Shown one piece after another: positions 33,089 to 41,650 of a stretch of DNA of 64,000 bases. Every line of letters begins with the position of its first letter. The first letter of the stretch is position 1. Position numbers and translations under genes: made by a program. The notes under the pieces are model-generated. The model was not told where the DNA came from. It did no database searches and saw nothing but the letters and a program-made list of their open reading frames with translations. The DNA comes from Clostridium omnivorum (GTDB taxonomy: Bacteria > Bacillota > Clostridia > Clostridiales > Clostridiaceae), in the NCBI RefSeq assembly GCF_026012015.1, contig NZ_BRXR01000001.1, positions 1,786,001 through 1,850,000 on the forward strand. Direction: 5' to 3'.

Positions 33089-34495
33089 TTAATAGTAACA
33101 AACAATAGGGGTACCTATCTCAATATTATTATATACAGTCTTGGCTACATCATAAGGGCAATTTACACAACCATGGGAGCCATTTGTCTTATATATACTT
33201 CCTCCAAATTCACCATATCTCCAGCTGGCATCATGCATTCCAATTCCTCCATTAAAAGGCATCCAATAATCAACTGGAGCTGCATATCCCTGTCCTTTTA
33301 GCACAGCATCCCTTTCCTTATACTTTAAACTATAAATACCTGATGGTGTTGCATGCCCACTGCTTAGGTTTCCAGTTACCACATTACCCTGTACTACAAG
33401 GGAACCATTTTTATAAAACCATAGATGTTGTCTTGATATGTCTATCTCAACATAGGTATTCCCTACATCATTACTGCCGCTAGCAAAAGCTGTTTGAGCA
33501 TACTTAGGTTCTCTTGTTGCAGCCTGCCCTTCCTTTATAGCTGCAGCTAGATATTCTAATTCTTTGTCAACGCTAATTGCAGATCCATAATCTCCCCCAC
33601 TAACATTTATTGTAGTTCCTGAAGATGTATGGAAGCTTCTTATCTTGCCAATAGTATTATACTTGCTGGCAAGTCCCTGTACATAGGCCTTAATTTTTCC
33701 TTCATCAACCTTAACTTTAAAATTTTCATCAAGATAAATCCACTTATTTATTATAGAGTTATCTATAGTTTCCTTTTGCATTCCAAAATTATAGGTGATT
33801 TTCGAAGCTATGTATTTATTTAGCTGATTTTTAGCTTCTATAAGCTTTTCAGATTTAGAAGTATACTGAGGTTTTATATAGCAATCGATTGTTTCCATGT
33901 CCACTATAGTTTCCTCTTTTATAATTGCATTTTCTACCTTTGCATATAAAACATCCTTATTAATCTTAGTGCCATTAACCTCATCTACAATGACATAGCC
34001 GTTATCATTATATTTGATACTAGCATTCTTAGGTTCAATTACGTTTTTGCTGTCAAAGCAAGAAAGCTTGTCAAATTGCTTTTTTAATAATTCCTTATCA
34101 TAGGTAAGTTTTAATGTGATGGCGTTATCCTCCTTACTAAAAAAAGCTGAAATCCACTTAAAGCCGTTTTGCCTATCTTTTAATGCCCCAACCTCCTTAT
34201 CGGAATCATATTTCATTCCAATATCTACTGCTTTGATTTGTTCAGTTTTTCCTCCTCTCTCCTTTAAACTTAAGCTGTAATCTTTAAGCTGCGCCTCTAC
34301 TTCACTTTTTACTTCCTCTACAGTTTTACCTGAAGCACTAATACAATTAACTACAGAACCATAATAAAAATGATTCATATAGTATATAGCTGCTCCAAAA
34401 TAGATCACAAGGAGAACACCAAGTGCAATAATAAGCCCCATTACAACCTTTTTCCCTTTAGGTTTTTTCTTTTCTGTAATTTTCTCTGTCTCCGT
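33089..34495 (-). CDS. L,D-transpeptidase (YkuD) paralogue, non-canonical or internal start
   Basis: About 468 residues from the ACG at 34495, or 450 from an ATG at 34441. Same architecture as the gene at 27363: basic tail, membrane helix (GLIIALGVLLVIYFG), PG-binding-type region, and YkuD domain with NGSHGCVNCP. The ATG at 34441 starts directly at the membrane helix with only AAGG upstream; a stronger TGAGGGGGCGG lies before the ACG, at the same aligned place as in the paralogue, with an in-frame TGA right upstream. The two genes are close paralogues flanking fabF and the regulators. Confidence 0.87.
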   Translation of the reverse strand, partial: TETEKITEKKKPKGKKVVMGLIIALGVLLVIYFGAAIYYMNHFYYGSVVNCISASGKTVEEVKSEVEAQLKDYSLSLKERGGKTEQIKAVDIGMKYDSDKEVGALKDRQNGFKWISAFFSKEDNAITLKLTYDKELLKKQFDKLSCFDSKNVIEPKNASIKYNDNGYVIVDEVNGTKINKDVLYAKVENAIIKEETIVDMETIDCYIKPQYTSKSEKLIEAKNQLNKYIASKITYNFGMQKETIDNSIINKWIYLDENFKVKVDEGKIKAYVQGLASKYNTIGKIRSFHTSSGTTINVSGGDYGSAISVDKELEYLAAAIKEGQAATREPKYAQTAFASGSNDVGNTYVEIDISRQHLWFYKNGSLVVQGNVVTGNLSSGHATPSGIYSLKYKERDAVLKGQGYAAPVDYWMPFNGGIGMHDASWRYGEFGGSIYKTNGSHGCVNCPYDVAKTVYNNIEIGTPIVCYY

Positions 34496-34603
34496 AAAAC
34501 CGCCCCCTCATGCAAGCAAATTAAAGTTAATTCACTTCCTTTAAAAAATTCTATATTCCATTGTATGAGAGAACCTTTAGATTTAAAACCAAAGAACTTT
34601 AAT

Positions 34604-34640
34604 AGAAAAAAACTAGCAGCTTTTTTATCAGCTGTTAGTT
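34604..34640 (-). terminator. Terminator of the DUF6143-like pair
   Basis: AACTAGCAGC pairs with GCTGTTAGTT (one G-U), followed by seven T on the leftward strand. The stem resembles those at 28883 and 40519. Confidence 0.75.
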
Positions 34641-34688
34641 TATATTCTAAGAATTAAAGTTTTTTTATTTTAATCAAAGTTTAAGACT

Positions 34689-35234
34689 TTATACTTTTTC
34701 CTCCCACCAACCAAAAGCCAATCTAGTCTGCACTTTCTCCTTTCCAGGGGATAGAAAAAATAAGACAAAGGAACTTCCAGGCGGAATGATATACATGCCT
34801 TGAAAATCGTGCTTTGTAAGTGTTTCGTTTGGTTCCACCCTTCTCACAAAGGTATATGTGCCGCCTGTAGGCGCTTTTTTTACAAAATCTGCACTCTGTA
34901 TTTTTACCATAGGCATTGGTGGTGGAATAATTGACTGATTCCCAGCAGCAAAGTGTCTTGATAATTTTCCTTCTCCAGGTAGTACGCTGCTAAGCCAACC
35001 TTCTGCAGTCAAAGGCTTATCATAGAAGTTGGAAATGGTATAGGCATTTAAAAACATATTAACATTTGAATCTGCGGGATTTATTAATCCTCCCCAGGCG
35101 TTATATCCGCCTCCAAAAGTTATCATATTAGTTTGGCCTAGAAAGTATTTACCTTGGTAAGAATGATATACAGCATCAGACAGTACAATAACCTCTTGAG
35201 GATGTTTTTCTTTTCTCATTGCATTAGAGCTCAT
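34689..35234 (-). CDS. DUF6143-like protein, second of a tandem pair
   Basis: 181 residues, no signal peptide or membrane segment. It shares with its upstream neighbour the pattern GKYFLGQTNMITFGGGYNAWGG ... INPADSNVN, NQSIIPPP and a WWEEK end. The compact, Gly/Asn/Pro-rich, beta-type sequence suggests a secreted-like or spore/coat-type structural domain, but no export signal is seen. Start overlaps the previous stop (ATGA), so translation is coupled. I recognise the family only as DUF6143-like; function unknown. Confidence 0.6.
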   Translation of the reverse strand: MSSNAMRKEKHPQEVIVLSDAVYHSYQGKYFLGQTNMITFGGGYNAWGGLINPADSNVNMFLNAYTISNFYDKPLTAEGWLSSVLPGEGKLSRHFAAGNQSIIPPPMPMVKIQSADFVKKAPTGGTYTFVRRVEPNETLTKHDFQGMYIIPPGSSFVLFFLSPGKEKVQTRLAFGWWEEKV

Positions 35235-35806
35235 AATTTACCTCCTCTAGAATATCTATTGTCCTCCACATCAGATTTTTCCTCCCACCAAGTCAAAACA
35301 ATGGTTCCCTTGATATTTCCTGAGTCCAATGCCTTTAATAGTATTGAAAAGGAGCCTCCTGGGCCAATAATTATAGAACCCTGATGAGAATCACTTACCA
35401 AGGTTGAATTCGGAGCAACAATTCTGCCGAAGATATTCACACCATTTTTTAAGGGTTCATTTATATTATCCGCATATTTCATTATGGCTTTTGGCTTTGG
35501 GGGTGGTATAATACCCTGATTTGACGGGGTAACAGTTGTAGCTTCTATTGACTTCCTTGGCTCCTTTGCATTTAGCCATATCTCTCCAATAAAGCTTTCA
35601 GTTGAAAAGTTAGTAATAGTAAAAATATCAAAATACAAATTTACACCTGAATCAATTGGGTTTACTATTCCGCCCCAAGCACTAAGCCCATCCCCAAAAT
35701 CAAGCATCCCTGTTTGTCCGATAAAATATCTTCCAAGCATAGAATTAAATGCTGGACTGGTTATATCAACTACTTCAATTGGCCTTTCTTTCATTCTTTT
35801 AGGCAT
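35231..35806 (-). CDS. DUF6143-like protein, first of a tandem pair
   Basis: 191 residues, homologous along its length to the next gene: GRYFIGQTGMLDFGDGLSAWGG, NPIDSGVNLYFDIFTITN, NQGIIPPPKPKA, IIIGPGGSF and TWWEEK. The C-terminal Gly/Ser/Arg extension (DNRYSRGGKL) is unique to it. TTTGGAGGG precedes the ATG. The tandem arrangement with coupled translation suggests the two products act together, perhaps as a heteromer. Function unknown. Confidence 0.6.
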   Translation of the reverse strand: MPKRMKERPIEVVDITSPAFNSMLGRYFIGQTGMLDFGDGLSAWGGIVNPIDSGVNLYFDIFTITNFSTESFIGEIWLNAKEPRKSIEATTVTPSNQGIIPPPKPKAIMKYADNINEPLKNGVNIFGRIVAPNSTLVSDSHQGSIIIGPGGSFSILLKALDSGNIKGTIVLTWWEEKSDVEDNRYSRGGKL

Positions 35807-35919
35807 CTTTTCCCTCCAAATTACAATATCTCATATTGGCATAATATGAGATACTTAAGGGATTTGTTCCACTAGTTAAATTCATTAAGCAGCGTTAAAA
35901 CAAATGGTCTATACAGATT

Positions 35920-36732
35920 TTATATTCTTTTTAGAAATTCACTAAAATAACCATAAAACTCTTCCTTGTTTGCAAGCTGCACATTATGATCTGGATGGGA
36001 CATTTCATATGCAATGCAATTTGGAAGCAAGGACTGCATTTTAATATAATCTTCGTCTGGTACACCTTCATGGCTGCTGGATCTTATTAATAAAGCAAGA
36101 CACTTTATTCTAGGCAATAAATAGAACCACTCCTTATAATATACAGTACCAATAGCCTTAGCCTGAGGACTAAACAGCATGTCATAGCCTTCAACAGTCT
36201 CTATCAAGCTGTTCATAAAATATTGATATTCTAAAGCTGAAACTGAAACCTCCTTAATGAAACTCATTGCTTCATTTAGTGTGGCAAATGGTAATGGCCA
36301 ATCCTTTGTAAGCCAACTTCTTTCCCCTTCTGCTTTTTTAGATTCCGCAGCTGACATGTCCAGTATTGCTACTGCGTTTACATAACTAGGATATACCGCA
36401 GCTAAATATCCAGCTACAGCCCCTCCCATAGAATGCCCTACCAAAATCACTGAATGGATATCTAAATAATTTAATAGTTCAATCACATCCTCAGCCATTT
36501 CTTTAGCAGTGTATTCAGCTTCAGGCTTGCTGCTAAGCCCATGTCCTCTCTGATCTGGTGCAATAATTCTATACTGTTTTCCATAGTGCTTTATAAAATC
36601 CTGCCAGGTTTCTGCCCTCCCCCATCTTCCATGCAGACAAAGTATTACTGGTCCTTCAGTTTTCGTATCAAAGTAAAACATGTCAATACTCTTAAGCTTT
36701 GCAATACTTCTGTAAATTTTCACTGTTTCCAT
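35920..36732 (-). CDS. Alpha/beta hydrolase under MarR control
   Basis: 270 residues. Nucleophile elbow VGHSMGGAVAG, oxyanion region LHGRWGRAETW, acid around LIRSSSHEG, and late His in SHPDHNVQL. APDQRGHGLSSKP is typical of epoxide-hydrolase/lipase-like enzymes. Substrate unknown. The ATG at 36732 follows GGAGGG. The promoter region carries the same 15-base motif as that of the neighbouring marR gene, so it is probably regulated by that protein. Confidence 0.88.
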   Translation of the reverse strand: METVKIYRSIAKLKSIDMFYFDTKTEGPVILCLHGRWGRAETWQDFIKHYGKQYRIIAPDQRGHGLSSKPEAEYTAKEMAEDVIELLNYLDIHSVILVGHSMGGAVAGYLAAVYPSYVNAVAILDMSAAESKKAEGERSWLTKDWPLPFATLNEAMSFIKEVSVSALEYQYFMNSLIETVEGYDMLFSPQAKAIGTVYYKEWFYLLPRIKCLALLIRSSSHEGVPDEDYIKMQSLLPNCIAYEMSHPDHNVQLANKEEFYGYFSEFLKRI

Positions 36733-36821
36733 GCTATTTCCCTCCATTTATTTTAATTTGATTTAAAAAATCCTCTTGTTACACTTACTTGTACTTTCAG
36801 CAAAATGATATGATATCAAAC

Positions 36822-36836
36822 AGTTTTATATCAAAC
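36822..36836. promoter_or_regulatory. Putative MarR operator, hydrolase side
   Basis: AGTTTTATATCAAAC, a near-palindrome (GTTT-N6-AAAC). An adjacent half copy (TGATATCAAAC) lies at 36811-36821. Identical 15 bases occur at 37288. Confidence 0.7.
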
Positions 36837-36853
36837 TATATTATTAAAAAAAT

Positions 36854-37276
36854 TTAAAAGTTATTTTTTATTTTTATTAAGGTTTTTATAAGCTCCTCCT
36901 TTTCGCTTTTTGAAATGCCCTCATACACTGTAGACAATAGCTTTTGTGATATTTCATCAAACATAGGTTTTAGTGCTCTGCCCTTTTCAGTTAAGGTCAC
37001 AAACACCACCCGGTTATCTTCCGTATCCCTTGTTTTCAGAGCATATCCTTGCTTTATTAATTTGTCTACAAGTGCAGTTACCGTTGACTTATCCTTATCT
37101 ATCTTCTCTGCAAGCTCCTTCATAGTTAGCTTTTCAATTTTTAAGAGTGCAAGAAGAATGTCTCCATGAGATGTTGCAAGTCCTTCTACTCCAAAGCTCT
37201 CCATCTCACTTTCAATGAGCCTATTAGCACAATCTCTTACTTTTGAAATTAATGATATTATATCTCTTGCTTCCAT
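36854..37276 (-). CDS. MarR-family transcriptional regulator
   Basis: 140 residues. Winged-helix core LTMKELAEKIDKDKSTVTALVDKLIKQGY and wing RDTEDNRVVFVTLTEKGRAL, flanked by dimerisation helices. It usually represses and is released by a small ligand. The operator-like motif in its own promoter recurs before the downstream hydrolase gene, which points to joint control of both. No Cys for oxidant sensing in the core; one lies in the N-terminal helix. Confidence 0.92.
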   Translation of the reverse strand: MEARDIISLISKVRDCANRLIESEMESFGVEGLATSHGDILLALLKIEKLTMKELAEKIDKDKSTVTALVDKLIKQGYALKTRDTEDNRVVFVTLTEKGRALKPMFDEISQKLLSTVYEGISKSEKEELIKTLIKIKNNF

Positions 37277-37287
37277 GCCTCAATTAT

Positions 37288-37302
37288 AGTTTTATATCAA
37301 AC
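37288..37302. promoter_or_regulatory. Putative MarR operator, marR side
   Basis: AGTTTTATATCAAAC, 12 bases before the marR start, identical to 36822-36836. Confidence 0.7.
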
Positions 37303-37332
37303 CATTGTCAAGTAGTTTCAGACAGAATAAAA

Positions 37333-37359
37333 GGGAATCTCAGTGACTTAGAGATTCCC
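37333..37359 (-). terminator. Terminator after the CD3324-like gene
   Basis: GGGAATCTC/GAGATTCCC, 9-bp perfect stem, then TTTTATT on the leftward strand. Confidence 0.75.
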
Positions 37360-37366
37360 AACTTAA

Positions 37367-37624
37367 TTACTTATATACAATTTTTCTAATAGTTTCTGTG
37401 GAAAGTCCATATTCCTCTGCCAAGTCGTCAATAGATATTTTCTTAAAGAACTTATTTCTTATTTCTTCATTTCTTTCCGTAAAATAAGTTCTTGCACCCG
37501 AACCTTCTCCCCACTTTTTTCGCTCTTTGCTTTTAGGAATGTATAACGCTTCTCCTTCAATATATTTTTGAATTTCATGCAGCAGCTCATCCGGTAGAAT
37601 ATCAAATGCATTTTTATACTTCAT
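37367..37624 (-). CDS. CD3324-type small HTH protein
   Basis: 85 residues. The C-terminal part ISIDDLAEEYGLSTETIRKIVYK is a helix-turn-helix, and the N-terminal DILPDELLHEIQKYIEGEALYIP is typical of the small Mor-like CD3324 family common in Clostridia. A GARTYFTERN loop links them. It probably binds DNA; targets unknown. It follows the 37640 gene by 15 bases and is likely co-transcribed. Confidence 0.75.
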   Translation of the reverse strand: MKYKNAFDILPDELLHEIQKYIEGEALYIPKSKERKKWGEGSGARTYFTERNEEIRNKFFKKISIDDLAEEYGLSTETIRKIVYK

Positions 37625-37639
37625 AATTCCTACCTTGCC

Positions 37640-38680
37640 TTATCTGTTCTTCTTCAAAAACTCTTCAATGTTATCATAAGCATCAATTACTATTCCGTGT
37701 TCCTCAATTACAGCTACAATACGTTCTTCAAGTTTCTTTGCTCTATTGTAAAATGGTGTTAAGTCATCAGCACCATAAGCACTTAATAAATCTAATTCTT
37801 CTAGACCAAATTCTTCTTTTATGATATCTAATTCATATTGAAGCATACATCCCCACATAAAGACTCTTACTGAATCCTTCTTTTCACAATGTACATAAAT
37901 TCTACGCCAAGTATAGCATAGCTCCTGATACCAATCTGCTAAATTTTTAAAATTAGCCTCTGGTTTGCTTTTTACTGTGTTATCCTTCTTTTCTTTAATA
38001 AATTGTCTTGTTGTATTAATAATTTCGTAGCATAACTGCTTTATTTCCTCTACACCATCTGCATGAATGATTTTTTCATACAATGTAATAAATTCAGCTG
38101 GTATCTCTTTCATTGTTCTTAACTCTTCCATTTGGTAAATCTGCGTAGTCTTAAAATAGGTATGATTTAAATCTGCTACTGCCACTGCTAAATAATCTAT
38201 TATATATCCGCTTGCTTTTCTAATGTTGCATATAGAATTTTCAAATACCATCGTCTGATATATCTGCATAGCTATATTTAAATGTTCTAAGGACTTCTTA
38301 TACATAAATTCAGCATTACTTAGATTTTTCTTCAATCTTTTTTGAAGCTGTTCAAATCTCTCTTTACATGCTTCATCTTTTGCGTAGAGAATCCTTGCAT
38401 CTGCCAAAGAGGTGGTATTATATTCTTTAACTTCTGCAAAACTTTCCATCCTGTTCCATGAAATTGGATATAAATCATATCCTTTCCCATCAATAATAAA
38501 GGTTTTTGATAGGTTATATGCATGTTCAGTTTCTGGAATGAAAAAGCTTAATGCATATTCTCCCTTATCTTCTTCCAGCCTTAAAGTATCATGCGCTAGC
38601 AGCAGACTAATTTCTCCTTGATATTCTTTATTGATTTTATCTATAGCCCACTTAGTTAGTTCCTCATTTATATTTTTCAT
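37640..38680 (-). CDS. Helical protein of unknown function
   Basis: 346 residues, soluble and mostly alpha-helical. The N-terminal 60 residues (EISLLLAHDTLRLEEDKGEYALSFFIPE) hold a small beta sheet resembling a degenerate nucleotidyltransferase fold without catalytic Asp pairs; the rest is helical (HLNIAMQIYQTMVFENSICNI). Some clostridial aminoglycoside-nucleotidyltransferase-like proteins look similar, but I cannot assign it. GGGGGC lies before the ATG. It is paired with the small HTH gene downstream. Confidence 0.55.
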   Translation of the reverse strand: MKNINEELTKWAIDKINKEYQGEISLLLAHDTLRLEEDKGEYALSFFIPETEHAYNLSKTFIIDGKGYDLYPISWNRMESFAEVKEYNTTSLADARILYAKDEACKERFEQLQKRLKKNLSNAEFMYKKSLEHLNIAMQIYQTMVFENSICNIRKASGYIIDYLAVAVADLNHTYFKTTQIYQMEELRTMKEIPAEFITLYEKIIHADGVEEIKQLCYEIINTTRQFIKEKKDNTVKSKPEANFKNLADWYQELCYTWRRIYVHCEKKDSVRVFMWGCMLQYELDIIKEEFGLEELDLLSAYGADDLTPFYNRAKKLEERIVAVIEEHGIVIDAYDNIEEFLKKNR

Positions 38681-38814
38681 AATTTAATTGCCCCCAATTT
38701 TATGATTTTTCAGTGCACTGTTTGATTACAATTAAATTATACATGGCTTAAGGAATCCACTTCAATGCCTCTTTCTATTATAATAATTCTTTACCTAGTT
38801 CAAAGTCTATTTCA

Positions 38815-39666
38815 TTATGCTTTGCCCTCCAGAGTATTGCAGGCATTGGCAATGTTTGCTGGAGACTGTACCCTATGTAGCATAAATGCAAATACTAGCC
38901 CAATTAGAAGCGCTGGTATAAATTCCAGGGAATTGAATGAACTTGTTCTTACAATACCGCTGTGTACTGCATCTGAAAGAAAGGTGTAAACCCAATGAAA
39001 TAATACTGCTGTAAACAAATTTTGATTTGTTTTTATATAGACATAAGTATAGATAAAACAGCTGCTAGTAACAGATATCATAAAGGTAAGAAATGAAAGA
39101 TGATGCTCATACTGATTAGTGCCTACTGTGTAAAACAATGGCAAGTGCCATAAGGACCAAATTAGCCCAATCACTAAACTTGCTGCGTTAGGATTTACAA
39201 CTCTTAATAGCCTTTTTAAAGCAAAGCCTCTCCAACCATATTCCTCAGAGAGTGGACCCAATATAAACAATGGAATAATAGTAGGTAGTAAGTTTAGAAA
39301 TATAGAATAATTAAAGTTGCCACCCAAAACTGTATAAATAACAATCCAAGATGCAGCAAAACAAGCTGCAGTTAATATTATGACAGCAACCCACTTTAAG
39401 CCGATTTTAACTTGGAATGCTTCTTTAATAAATTGCTTGGCCTGTCTTTTACCTTGAAAAATAGCAGTAAGTACTATTCCTGTTATGGAAGGCACAAAGC
39501 CTCCAATCATGGCTAATATAATTGCCCAAGCTGGCCCAACTGCACCTCTTTTAAACCCCATAGTTGGAACTTTGAATAAAGCAATTGGTCCCCAAAACAC
39601 AAATAAGCTTAAGAATATAGTAACTACGAAAAATATTGTAACCTCTCTTAAATCCTTACTTTTCAT
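38815..39666 (-). CDS. CPBP-family intramembrane metalloprotease
   Basis: 283 residues with eight hydrophobic segments. Motif 1 SEEYGWRGFAL (EExxxR), motif 2 IWSLWHLPLF with the metal-binding His, and motif 3 FTAVLFHWVY. This is the WRG subtype, near YdiL/PrsW-type membrane proteases and bacteriocin-immunity proteins. It lies 42 bases downstream of the TetR-type regulator and probably belongs to the same transcript. GGGGGC precedes the ATG. Confidence 0.87.
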   Translation of the reverse strand: MKSKDLREVTIFFVVTIFLSLFVFWGPIALFKVPTMGFKRGAVGPAWAIILAMIGGFVPSITGIVLTAIFQGKRQAKQFIKEAFQVKIGLKWVAVIILTAACFAASWIVIYTVLGGNFNYSIFLNLLPTIIPLFILGPLSEEYGWRGFALKRLLRVVNPNAASLVIGLIWSLWHLPLFYTVGTNQYEHHLSFLTFMISVTSSCFIYTYVYIKTNQNLFTAVLFHWVYTFLSDAVHSGIVRTSSFNSLEFIPALLIGLVFAFMLHRVQSPANIANACNTLEGKA

Positions 39667-39708
39667 ACATAGCCCCCTAAATTATTTTTAAAAATACATA
39701 ATTTAAGA

Positions 39709-40359
39709 TTATTTACCCCCTAACATATGCAAAACTGAATTTGATATAAGCTTAAAAAGCTTTATAACATCAATGCTATTTTCATTACTACCATAACATT
39801 TTTGTAAAACAGCTTTATTAACTACACCATCAATTGTGGTAATAATATAAGAAAAGATATCCTCCAGCGGAAAGATTGCTTTAAGCTCTCCCTTATTTAC
39901 TCCTTCCGTTATCACTTTGAAAAGTGTACTCATAAGATATTGGCCATTTTCCTGTTCTGTAAGACTATTTTTAAACTTAACTGACTTCTCAGGATGATTG
40001 GATAAATATACAGTAAGCTCAAATTGAAATTTTCCAAGTGTATCTGGACTATCATTAATATAGTTTGCCAAGAAATTAAATAGCTCCTTAATTACACCTT
40101 CTGCAGCATCTATACTTGTTACAATCTCATCAATTTTATGCTTATAGTTATTTTTAGCCGTCTCTCTATTAATTAAGGCTATAATAACCTCATCAATATC
40201 ACTAAAATATCTGTATATCCCTCCTTTACTTATACCAGCTTCCTTTATAACATCAAGCATAGTCATCTCATATAATGGTTTTTGCTTAAATATCATAAAG
40301 GCAGCATCTAATATTTCATTTTTCTTTTTATTAATATAATCATCATTTACTTTCGGCAT
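39709..40359 (-). CDS. TetR-family transcriptional regulator
   Basis: 216 residues. N-terminal HTH (KKNEILDAAFMIFKQKPLYEMTM, then GISKGGIYRYFSDIDEVI), then a helical ligand-binding domain. Two 22-base palindromes (TGAGA-N4-TCTCA type) stand upstream of the start and are the likely operators. It precedes the CPBP gene in the same orientation, so repression of both is expected until a ligand binds. GAGAAAAGC before the ATG is a modest ribosome site. Confidence 0.92.
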   Translation of the reverse strand: MPKVNDDYINKKKNEILDAAFMIFKQKPLYEMTMLDVIKEAGISKGGIYRYFSDIDEVIIALINRETAKNNYKHKIDEIVTSIDAAEGVIKELFNFLANYINDSPDTLGKFQFELTVYLSNHPEKSVKFKNSLTEQENGQYLMSTLFKVITEGVNKGELKAIFPLEDIFSYIITTIDGVVNKAVLQKCYGSNENSIDVIKLFKLISNSVLHMLGGK

Positions 40360-40377
40360 TAGCTTTTCTCCTTTGCT

Positions 40378-40399
40378 AAAATGAGATATGTCTCATTTT
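40378..40399. promoter_or_regulatory. TetR operator, proximal
   Basis: AAAATGAGA and TCTCATTTT flank TATG: a perfect 9-bp dyad 19 bases upstream of the tetR start. Confidence 0.75.
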
Positions 40400-40441
40400 T
40401 ATATTTCTATCTTACTACTGATAAAAGTTAATGTCAATACT

Positions 40442-40463
40442 AAAATGAGAGTGTTCTCATCTT
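40442..40463. promoter_or_regulatory. TetR operator, distal
   Basis: AAAATGAGA and TCTCATCTT flank GTGT (one arm mismatch). Centre lies 64 bases from the proximal copy, about six helical turns, so both face the same side of DNA. Confidence 0.7.
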
Positions 40464-40518
40464 AATAAACATATATTATTGCTGCATCGTATTTTATTTA
40501 ATAATCATAAATTAACAT

Positions 40519-40553
40519 AAAAACTAGCAGCTTTTATAAAACTGCTAGTTTTT
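40519..40553. terminator. Terminator after the DUF2785 gene
   Basis: AAAAACTAGCAG/CTGCTAGTTTTT, perfect 12-bp stem with an 11-base loop; usable on both strands. Confidence 0.8.
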
Positions 40554-40587
40554 CACTTTGAATGTGGCTTTTATAGATTTTATTTTT

Positions 40588-41412
40588 CTAGAGCTCATTA
40601 AGAAGCATTTTTACTTCATTAACAGCATAATCTAAATCCTCTTTCTCCAGTATTCTAAAATATAGACTTCTTAGAAATGTCTTCATATTAACTCTTAAGC
40701 GCCAATATTCCCGCTTCTTTTTATCATTAGGCTTTTCAATTTTAAATCCTTGCAGCCAGTGAATTATTTGAGAATTACTAAGCATTTTTCTGTTAATAGC
40801 GCTTTCCACAGCCGTAACCATTCTCTCATCCTCTTCATCAACGTAAACATAATAATCAATACATACCTTAGCTTTTATAGAATTTAACACATCCATTAAA
40901 TCTTCTGTATTAAAGCAGCTGCATTGAATTAATTCGTCTAAAGCATCTGCTGTGTGTGCTGCTGAATGTGCCCAACCTTTAATATCAACGTATCCTCTAA
41001 CATCTCGTTCAGTAAGCATATATTGCATAAGCTTATCTTTCACCTCATACAACTCTTTTTCTGATAAAATGCCTATCTCTCTATGTTTATATAAAATTAG
41101 AGCAACTATTAACACTGAAAAGGTTCTTGTAAAAATAGCATCCTCATCTTCATCCTGTAATTTATAAAAAAGATGTGTTTTATCCAAACAAATATTCAAC
41201 AAGCACTTAAGCTGTTCAACGGTAAATCTGTCTTCAATGATAAAATGATAAAATGTTGTATATATTAAATCATCTCTAAACTCAGAATCCAAAGAGCCTA
41301 AGTTGTCCGTCATTTGAAGTGCTACTTTAAAATAGTGATCTTTATTTTCTAATAAGTAGTTATTAGCTTTTATTTTAATTAGTTTTTCTTTTAGTATACT
41401 TTTTTCTCCCAT
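40588..41412 (-). CDS. DUF2785-family protein
   Basis: 274 residues, all-helical, soluble. The mark of the family is VDIKGWAHSAAHTADALDEL in the middle, with a His-rich GWAHSAAH turn. Function unknown; the motif could bind metal or ligand. The ATG at 41412 follows GGGGGACG; the TTG at 41427 is rejected. It is alone between a terminator and the lipase operon. Confidence 0.8.
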   Translation of the reverse strand: MGEKSILKEKLIKIKANNYLLENKDHYFKVALQMTDNLGSLDSEFRDDLIYTTFYHFIIEDRFTVEQLKCLLNICLDKTHLFYKLQDEDEDAIFTRTFSVLIVALILYKHREIGILSEKELYEVKDKLMQYMLTERDVRGYVDIKGWAHSAAHTADALDELIQCSCFNTEDLMDVLNSIKAKVCIDYYVYVDEEDERMVTAVESAINRKMLSNSQIIHWLQGFKIEKPNDKKKREYWRLRVNMKTFLRSLYFRILEKEDLDYAVNEVKMLLNEL

Positions 41413-41600
41413 TATTTCGTCCCCCAATACCTTATTTTAAATACCCCTATTCCATTATATTACAAAACAGAAACACTTCACACTACTCAGCTTATGGTTT
41501 TTCCCATATAAACCACTAAAAAATCTCATCTCCCTTTATTTTTATAATCAGAATCTCTTGGCAGACTAAATAAGAAGTATTTCAATAATTTAAAAAGCAA

Positions 41601-41636
41601 AAAAGGTGCTCCCTCCTCTGAAGGTCAGCACCTTTT
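41601..41636 (-). terminator. Terminator of the MFS-GT-lipase operon
   Basis: AAAAGGTGCT/AGCACCTTTT stem, 16-base loop, A-run on the left giving Us. Confidence 0.75.
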
Positions 41637-41650
41637 CTTATTATCTTTAT

